Assembly: GCF_001877785.1 (NCBI RefSeq)
Contig: NZ_MINN01000117.1
Span: 186,001 to 250,000 of the forward strand
Length of the DNA stretch: 64,000 nt
Reading direction: 5' to 3'
Origin: Rossellomorea aquimaris
GTDB lineage: Bacteria; Bacillota; Bacilli; Bacillales; Bacillaceae_B
The notes under the pieces are model-generated. The model did not search any database and was not told the origin of the DNA. It saw only the letters and a list, made by a program, of their open reading frames with translations. Each line of letters starts with the position of its first letter. The stretch's first letter is position 1. Positions 59,826 to 64,000 of the stretch are shown piece by piece. Both the position numbers and the translations under genes were made by a program.

Positions 59826-61121
59826 TTACCCTCCAATTGGGATTTTCACTACAAATGTGACGGAATGATCCACGATTTCCGGATAAATATACCCTTTATA
59901 TTTATCTACAATGGATTGCACGATCGCCAAACCCTGCCCCTGATTTCCTGTCCCTTCCTTAGTGGAGAATCCCTCTTTAAAAATGCAGGTGATATTTTTT
60001 TCGAGTTCCTCAATATTTGCAGAATTACTGATTTCAAAGAAGTATTCCTGATCTTTTTTACCAATCGACACAGTCACATGTCTCTTACACTCTTCAACTG
60101 ACTCCACCGCTTCAATGGCATTAAGAATGAGGTTACCCAAAATTTTATTCAATTCAAAAACCCTGCAGGGGATATCCTTTAACTGGTCAGAAATATGGTA
60201 ATGAACAATGACATTCTTTTTTGAAGCCAGTTCCTTATAAGAAAGGAGCATGCCGGCAACAGCGTCGGAAGCAAGCGGCAGGACATCGCTGACACTTGAT
60301 GTTTCCTCTAATACTTCATCCAAATAATCTTTACATTGATTGAAATGCCCATTATCCAACATCTTCTTGACAGCTAATAAGTGGTGCACAAAATCATGCC
60401 TTTGAAGTTTCACGCTGCTTATATATTGGGTCAAATCTTCTTCATACTGCTGATTCAAACGAATTGACAAAGACTCAAGATTCGAGTTCAGCAAATAGCG
60501 GATCACGTAGAAGATTAATATCGTGATGAATACTAAGAATACTGCAGACCAGACAGCCGAGGCAGAAGCTGAATGATGTTTAAAAACAATTGCGTAATAG
60601 AGGAACAACATACCGAATAATAAAAATAAAACGGAAAAAAATTTGGCATTGTTCCCTTTCCGCACTATGTTGTCATTGTGCGGCTGGATATGAAGATTGA
60701 ACTTCTTGATAAGAAAATAAACGAGCAGCATGATCATCATGTGCGGAACAGCTACTAAAAGAATCGGCAATTCTGCAACGTCTATCGTTGTCATTGCCTG
60801 CAAAGGATACCAGAATAAGAAACTGATAAACTCTGAAAGAAGCAAAATAATCGCACCCGCCACTAACGCCAGTAAAGACTGGGGAATACCTGCTTGAACA
60901 ATAAAAGTCAAAAGTATGCCAAGAGAAACAATTAAAATAAGCAAATAGACATAGGGTTCTGTGATCCCTTTCAGCATAGTCAAAATGACACTTCCATAAA
61001 AGCTTGCCACAAGCAGCGGATAAACCTTTCTTTTCACCGATATACCCATTAGCGTATACCCGACCAGTATAATCAAGAAGGTTTCTATCGTCCCGCCAAA
61101 TAACTTAATGAATAAGGCCAA
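59826..61121 (-). CDS. AgrC-like sensor histidine kinase
   Basis: 431 aa from TTG 61121 (GGAGAGGG upstream). Six or seven membrane helices (1-215) sense the peptide; the kinase part has the phospho-His motif LQRHDFVHHL and a GHKL ATPase domain (LNKILGNLILNAIEAV, GQGLAIVQSIVD). First gene of the operon, followed by agrB-like with the stop inside its ribosome site. Confidence 0.9.
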   Translation of the reverse strand: MALFIKLFGGTIETFLIILVGYTLMGISVKRKVYPLLVASFYGSVILTMLKGITEPYVYLLILIVSLGILLTFIVQAGIPQSLLALVAGAIILLLSEFISFLFWYPLQAMTTIDVAELPILLVAVPHMMIMLLVYFLIKKFNLHIQPHNDNIVRKGNNAKFFSVLFLLFGMLFLYYAIVFKHHSASASAVWSAVFLVFITILIFYVIRYLLNSNLESLSIRLNQQYEEDLTQYISSVKLQRHDFVHHLLAVKKMLDNGHFNQCKDYLDEVLEETSSVSDVLPLASDAVAGMLLSYKELASKKNVIVHYHISDQLKDIPCRVFELNKILGNLILNAIEAVESVEECKRHVTVSIGKKDQEYFFEISNSANIEELEKNITCIFKEGFSTKEGTGNQGQGLAIVQSIVDKYKGYIYPEIVDHSVTFVVKIPIGG

Positions 61122-61338
61122 TATACCCTCTCCTCGCCCTCGTTAAATTTACCATAATTTCAAATTTATAGTAACATAAATTTTTTCAATTATTTTTATT
61201 TTTTTACAAAATCGCACAAAATAAGAGCGGTTTCACACCATATTACTTAGTAATTCGACCAAATAGTCTTTAAAAACTTTTTTTCGGGAAACTTCTGTTA
61301 ACATTTTAATTGTGAAGGACAAAGCGGAGGGGATAAAT

Positions 61339-61551
61339 GTGAAAAGCCTGGAGGATTCCTTGCTGAATACAATTGAAACGACGATTATTAAAATGATCGC
61401 CAATGAAATGCCGAATAAAGAAATTGCCTCTGAATTGAATTACTCGCAGCGCACCGTGGAGTATCACATAAATAAGATTTCAAAGAAATTAGACGTACAG
61501 ACAAGAGTGGGAATCATCGTCCAAGCCTATAGAAACAAGATCATTACATAA
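61339..61551 (+). CDS. GerE-like small LuxR-type regulator
   Basis: 70 aa from GTG 61339 with GGAGG 8 bp upstream. It is a lone LuxR-type helix-turn-helix (ANEMPNKEIASELNYSQRTVEYHINKISKKL) of the same size as GerE, without a sensor domain. It is divergent from the agr operon across a 217-bp A/T-rich gap, so a role in controlling agr or being controlled by it is likely but unproven. Confidence 0.8.
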   Translation: MKSLEDSLLNTIETTIIKMIANEMPNKEIASELNYSQRTVEYHINKISKKLDVQTRVGIIVQAYRNKIIT

Positions 61552-61569
61552 GGCGGTTCAATCCCCCAT

Positions 61570-61617
61570 ACACACAAGAAAACACACGTTTCAGTAAACG
61601 TGTGTTTTCTTGTGTGT
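61570..61617. terminator. Perfect 22-bp-stem palindrome between convergent genes
   Basis: ACACACAAGAAAACACACG and its complement around the loop CAGT, 22 bp perfect. It has no classic T-run but lies between convergent stops, so a bidirectional terminator is most likely. Confidence 0.65.
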
Positions 61618-61628
61618 TGGGATAATGA

Positions 61629-62558
61629 TTAAAAGCTCGACACTTTAGCCCCTGACTGATCCTTCAAGAAAATTTCTTCCAGGGATGGTTCATCCACATT
61701 AATCCGGTATAAATCTATATTCTGTTTGGTAAAAGCCCGGACGATCTGCGGGATTTTCTTTTCAGATTCTATAACCATGGAGGTCACATTCCCCTCCGTT
61801 TCAATTTCTCTTCCGACTGTTTCAAGATATTGATTGATCAGATGTCTGTTGCCATTTTCCAGCGAAGAATGTTTGATTTCAACCTGGATTGAAGAAGAGT
61901 AATGAGCCCTTAAATCCTCCAGTGTCCCCTCATTTATGATTTTACCGTCTTTCATGATCGCCATGCGGGAACAGATTTTTTCAACTTCATTCAAATTATG
62001 CGAAGTCATGAAGATGGTCTTTCCCTCTTTTTTCAAGTTCAAAATCAATTGCTGGATGCTGAGCCCTGATTCTGCATCGACCCCTGAAGTTGGTTCATCC
62101 AGGAAAATCAGATCGGGATCATGGGCGATCGCCTGAGCAATGCCCAGCTTTTTCTTCATTCCAAATGAGAACTTCCCGGCCTTGATATTTGCATGTTCCA
62201 AAAGGCCGACACGGTCAAGGATCTCTTTCCCCTGGGATGACGTTATTTTCTTCCCGTTGATCTTAGCAAAATATTTTAAATGTCCAAGCGCCGTTAATGA
62301 ATCATAAAACGTGGAGTAATCCGGCAAGACACCGATACGTGAATAGACTTTCTCGATATTGGTTTCCCCAAGCAGTTTAAAATCCCCGGCAGTCGGTTTT
62401 ATGATCCCCGTGATCATATTGATGAAAGTAGATTTACCTGCACCATTACGCCCAAGGAATCCATATATCTGACCTTCCTCTACATGTAAATTGACATCGT
62501 TGACGACCGTCTTAGCACCGAATTGTTTCGTAAGCCCGTTTGCCTCGATCACATTCAT
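61629..62558 (-). CDS. ABC transporter ATP-binding protein
   Basis: 309 aa. Walker A GRNGAGKSTFIN, signature FSFGMKKKLGIAQAI, Walker B LIFLDEPTSG, H-loop TSHNLNEVEKI. A CcmA/BcrA-type ATPase with a C-terminal extension of about 90 residues. Works with the permease encoded just upstream (stop and start overlap by one base). Substrate unknown: peptide, antibiotic or lipid export are all possible. Confidence 0.9.
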   Translation of the reverse strand: MNVIEANGLTKQFGAKTVVNDVNLHVEEGQIYGFLGRNGAGKSTFINMITGIIKPTAGDFKLLGETNIEKVYSRIGVLPDYSTFYDSLTALGHLKYFAKINGKKITSSQGKEILDRVGLLEHANIKAGKFSFGMKKKLGIAQAIAHDPDLIFLDEPTSGVDAESGLSIQQLILNLKKEGKTIFMTSHNLNEVEKICSRMAIMKDGKIINEGTLEDLRAHYSSSIQVEIKHSSLENGNRHLINQYLETVGREIETEGNVTSMVIESEKKIPQIVRAFTKQNIDLYRINVDEPSLEEIFLKDQSGAKVSSF

Positions 62559-63241
62559 TATAAATCTCTCCTCTTGAAAATTTCCCTTGCTATGACGAAC
62601 AGGATGACGGCATAGACGAGATTGATTAAGATATAGTAGCTTCCCAGCGTTGAATAGTAATAGGGAGTAAAATACTTAAACCAGTTCGTATATATACTGT
62701 CTGCATAAATTGCCCAGAAGCTGACGGCAGGGAATATCAAGGCAAATACGATCCCAAAAAACATTGACATACCCGGCTTCGGCAGTACGATGGAAAAGAT
62801 AAGGTTCAGCCCTAAAGCGACGGAGAGAAACAGCATGCAATCCACGACGCCAAGCCATAAGAATTCTTTTGAAACAAACGATACCAGAATATATGAGACC
62901 GTTATACAGAAAAGCCAAAACAGCCATACCCCAAGATATTTCCCTAATAGAATTTTGGTACGCGTTGTCTTCGTTACCAGAAACCTCATTGTCCTGCTGC
63001 TGATTTCACGGTTCATCACATCATGGGATAAACCTGCTATAAATAAGAACCCTAATCCAAATACAATCATTAACGTCCCTATTGCATATCCGTCAGTACC
63101 CCCGCCTAAATCGATTTGCTCAGCCACCGTTGTCATCAGGTCAGCAAGTAAAAAGCTGATTCCAAAAATAATGGCGATGACGACGATTGATTTCACACTC
63201 TTAAAATGCCCTTTAAATTCATTCATGCATATTGCCCACAT
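62558..63241 (-). CDS. ABC-2-type transporter permease
   Basis: 227 aa with six membrane helices. The N-terminal part MNEFKGHFKSVKS precedes the first helix, and DVMNREISSRTMRFLVTKT is the coupling region typical of ABC-2 permeases. ATG 63241 has GGAG 9 bp upstream; ATG 63226 is possible. Divergent from an OmpR-type regulator. Confidence 0.85.
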   Translation of the reverse strand: MWAICMNEFKGHFKSVKSIVVIAIIFGISFLLADLMTTVAEQIDLGGGTDGYAIGTLMIVFGLGFLFIAGLSHDVMNREISSRTMRFLVTKTTRTKILLGKYLGVWLFWLFCITVSYILVSFVSKEFLWLGVVDCMLFLSVALGLNLIFSIVLPKPGMSMFFGIVFALIFPAVSFWAIYADSIYTNWFKYFTPYYYSTLGSYYILINLVYAVILFVIAREIFKRRDL

Positions 63242-63296
63242 TCATTACCACTCCTTTCTAAATCTAGTATACTAATGGTAAATTAAGATAAGTTTA

Positions 63297-63318
63297 ACTC
63301 ATCCTTAACATTACCTTA
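63297..63318. promoter_or_regulatory. CCTTAA direct repeats upstream of the response regulator
   Basis: CCTTAACATTACCTTAA: two CCTTAA half-sites 11 bp apart, the usual spacing for OmpR/PhoB-family binding. Autoregulation or control of the divergent ABC genes is inferred. Confidence 0.4.
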
Positions 63319-63333
63319 AAAAGGAGCAGAACG

Positions 63334-64000
63334 ATGGAAAATGGAAAAATCCTGATTGTCGATGATGAATTAGAAATATTGAATATGATCAAACTGGTGC
63401 TGCAGAAAGAAGGTTTCAAATCAGTTGAAACCTGCATGACCGGAAAGGAAGCCATCCAGTTAGTTGAATCGAAAAACTATGACTTAATCATACTGGATGT
63501 GATGCTGCCGGATATGTATGGATATGATATCTGTTCGGTGATCAGAAAGACATCGAATGCCCCCATCTTTTTCATTTCGGCCCGCAACACCGACCTCGAT
63601 AAGTTAACCGGGTTTACTCATGGAGGCGATGATTACATCACTAAGCCTTTCAATCCACTTGAAGTGGCAGCACGGGTAAAAGTTCAATTGAATCGTTATC
63701 TTGCCTCTCAAGGGAACAGGAACGACGGTGAAATACTTGATTACGGTCATTTTAAACTCGATACAAGATCTGCCGAACTATGGGTCAAGGATCAACATAT
63801 TCCCTGCTCCGCTCAAATCTACAATCTGCTGTTGTTTTTCTGTAAAAACCCGGACAGGATTTTTACAAAGGAACAGCTTTATCATCAAGTGTGGAAAGAT
63901 GACCTGATGATGGATGATAACACCGTCATGGTTCACATCAGAAAAATACGCGAGAAAATTGAAGAGAACCCGAGCAGGCCCTCTTTTTTGATAACGATCA
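63334..64000 (+). CDS. OmpR-family response regulator (3' end outside window)
   Basis: At least 222 aa. Receiver domain with Asp55 in LIILDVMLPD and Lys in DDYITKPF, then a winged-helix Trans_reg_C domain (IFTKEQLYHQVWKDD, NTVMVHIRKIREKI). ATG has AAGGAG upstream. The frame is open at the window edge and should end within a few residues. A partner histidine kinase probably follows; with the divergent ABC exporter it looks like a Bce/Bcr-type detoxification module (inference). Confidence 0.92.
   Translation, partial: MENGKILIVDDELEILNMIKLVLQKEGFKSVETCMTGKEAIQLVESKNYDLIILDVMLPDMYGYDICSVIRKTSNAPIFFISARNTDLDKLTGFTHGGDDYITKPFNPLEVAARVKVQLNRYLASQGNRNDGEILDYGHFKLDTRSAELWVKDQHIPCSAQIYNLLLFFCKNPDRIFTKEQLYHQVWKDDLMMDDNTVMVHIRKIREKIEENPSRPSFLITI

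Noticed and set aside
61245..61285. AAATAGTCTTTAAAA near the agr/GerE gap as a regulon site
   Set aside because: Half-site only, without the second AAAGAC or a matching promoter; likely chance in A/T-rich DNA.

Overview
The window is a stretch of chromosome from a Bacillaceae-type Firmicute, probably a marine or soil Bacillus/Rossellomorea relative. This rests on strong AGGAGG ribosome sites with many TTG/GTG starts, sigma-A promoters, lipobox lipoproteins, FIMAH-tailed secreted proteins, YesL, DUF5317, an Agr-like quorum system and a Gram-positive Tad pilus locus. No rRNA, prophage or CRISPR array was seen.

Region 1 (1-43.1 kb) is a carbohydrate-use region. It opens with a secreted GH13 amylase (partial) and a secreted beta-propeller/FIMAH protein. 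A long minus-strand operon follows (19.0 down to 7.5 kb): epimerase, DapA-like aldolase, MDR dehydrogenase, three Gfo/Idh/MocA oxidoreductases, FAD oxidoreductase, CE7 acetyl esterase, TIM-barrel isomerase/lyase-like protein, an unrecognised 220-aa protein and NagA. A divergent regulator (19.2-20.6 kb), an ABC sugar importer with a fourth Gfo/Idh/MocA gene (20.7-24.7 kb), a YesL protein and a second propeller/FIMAH protein (26.5-28.7 kb) come next. The promoters of the long operon, the importer and the second propeller gene share one motif that ends in the -35 box, so they look like one regulon. The set fits uptake and oxidation-assisted breakdown of an acetylated amino-sugar glycan; the substrate is not known. 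A second module (29-43 kb) has an FAD oxidoreductase, a DUF4838-like protein, a ROK kinase, another ABC importer, an RpiR regulator, NanE and a 640-aa unknown protein. A DUF5317 / 31-aa peptide / GGDEF-HD-GYP cluster sits inside it.

Region 2 (43.3-50.9 kb) is a complete minimal Tad/Flp pilus operon (flp, tadV, tadE, tadG-like, cpaB-like, tadZ, tadA, tadB, tadC). Its promoter carries a perfect palindrome between -35 and -10. Region 3 (50.9-57.2 kb) holds a REP-associated tyrosine transposase (RAYT), an OatA-like acyltransferase, a four-LysM protein and a sporulation-type histidine kinase. Region 4 is a five-gene tRNA cluster (Val, Ser, Tyr, Trp, Gly) with tandem-repeat spacers. Region 5 (58.3-61.6 kb) is an agrCBDA-type peptide quorum system with a divergent GerE-like regulator. 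An ABC exporter and an OmpR-family regulator end the window.

The most striking genome-scale feature is a dispersed family of about 31 copies of a ~28-bp REP-like unit (core GGGACAGGGGGACAGGT..TGTCCC), often as head-to-head pairs. The units sit immediately after stop codons in many genes, in two cases contributing the end of the reading frame, and they flank the RAYT gene that probably mobilises them.
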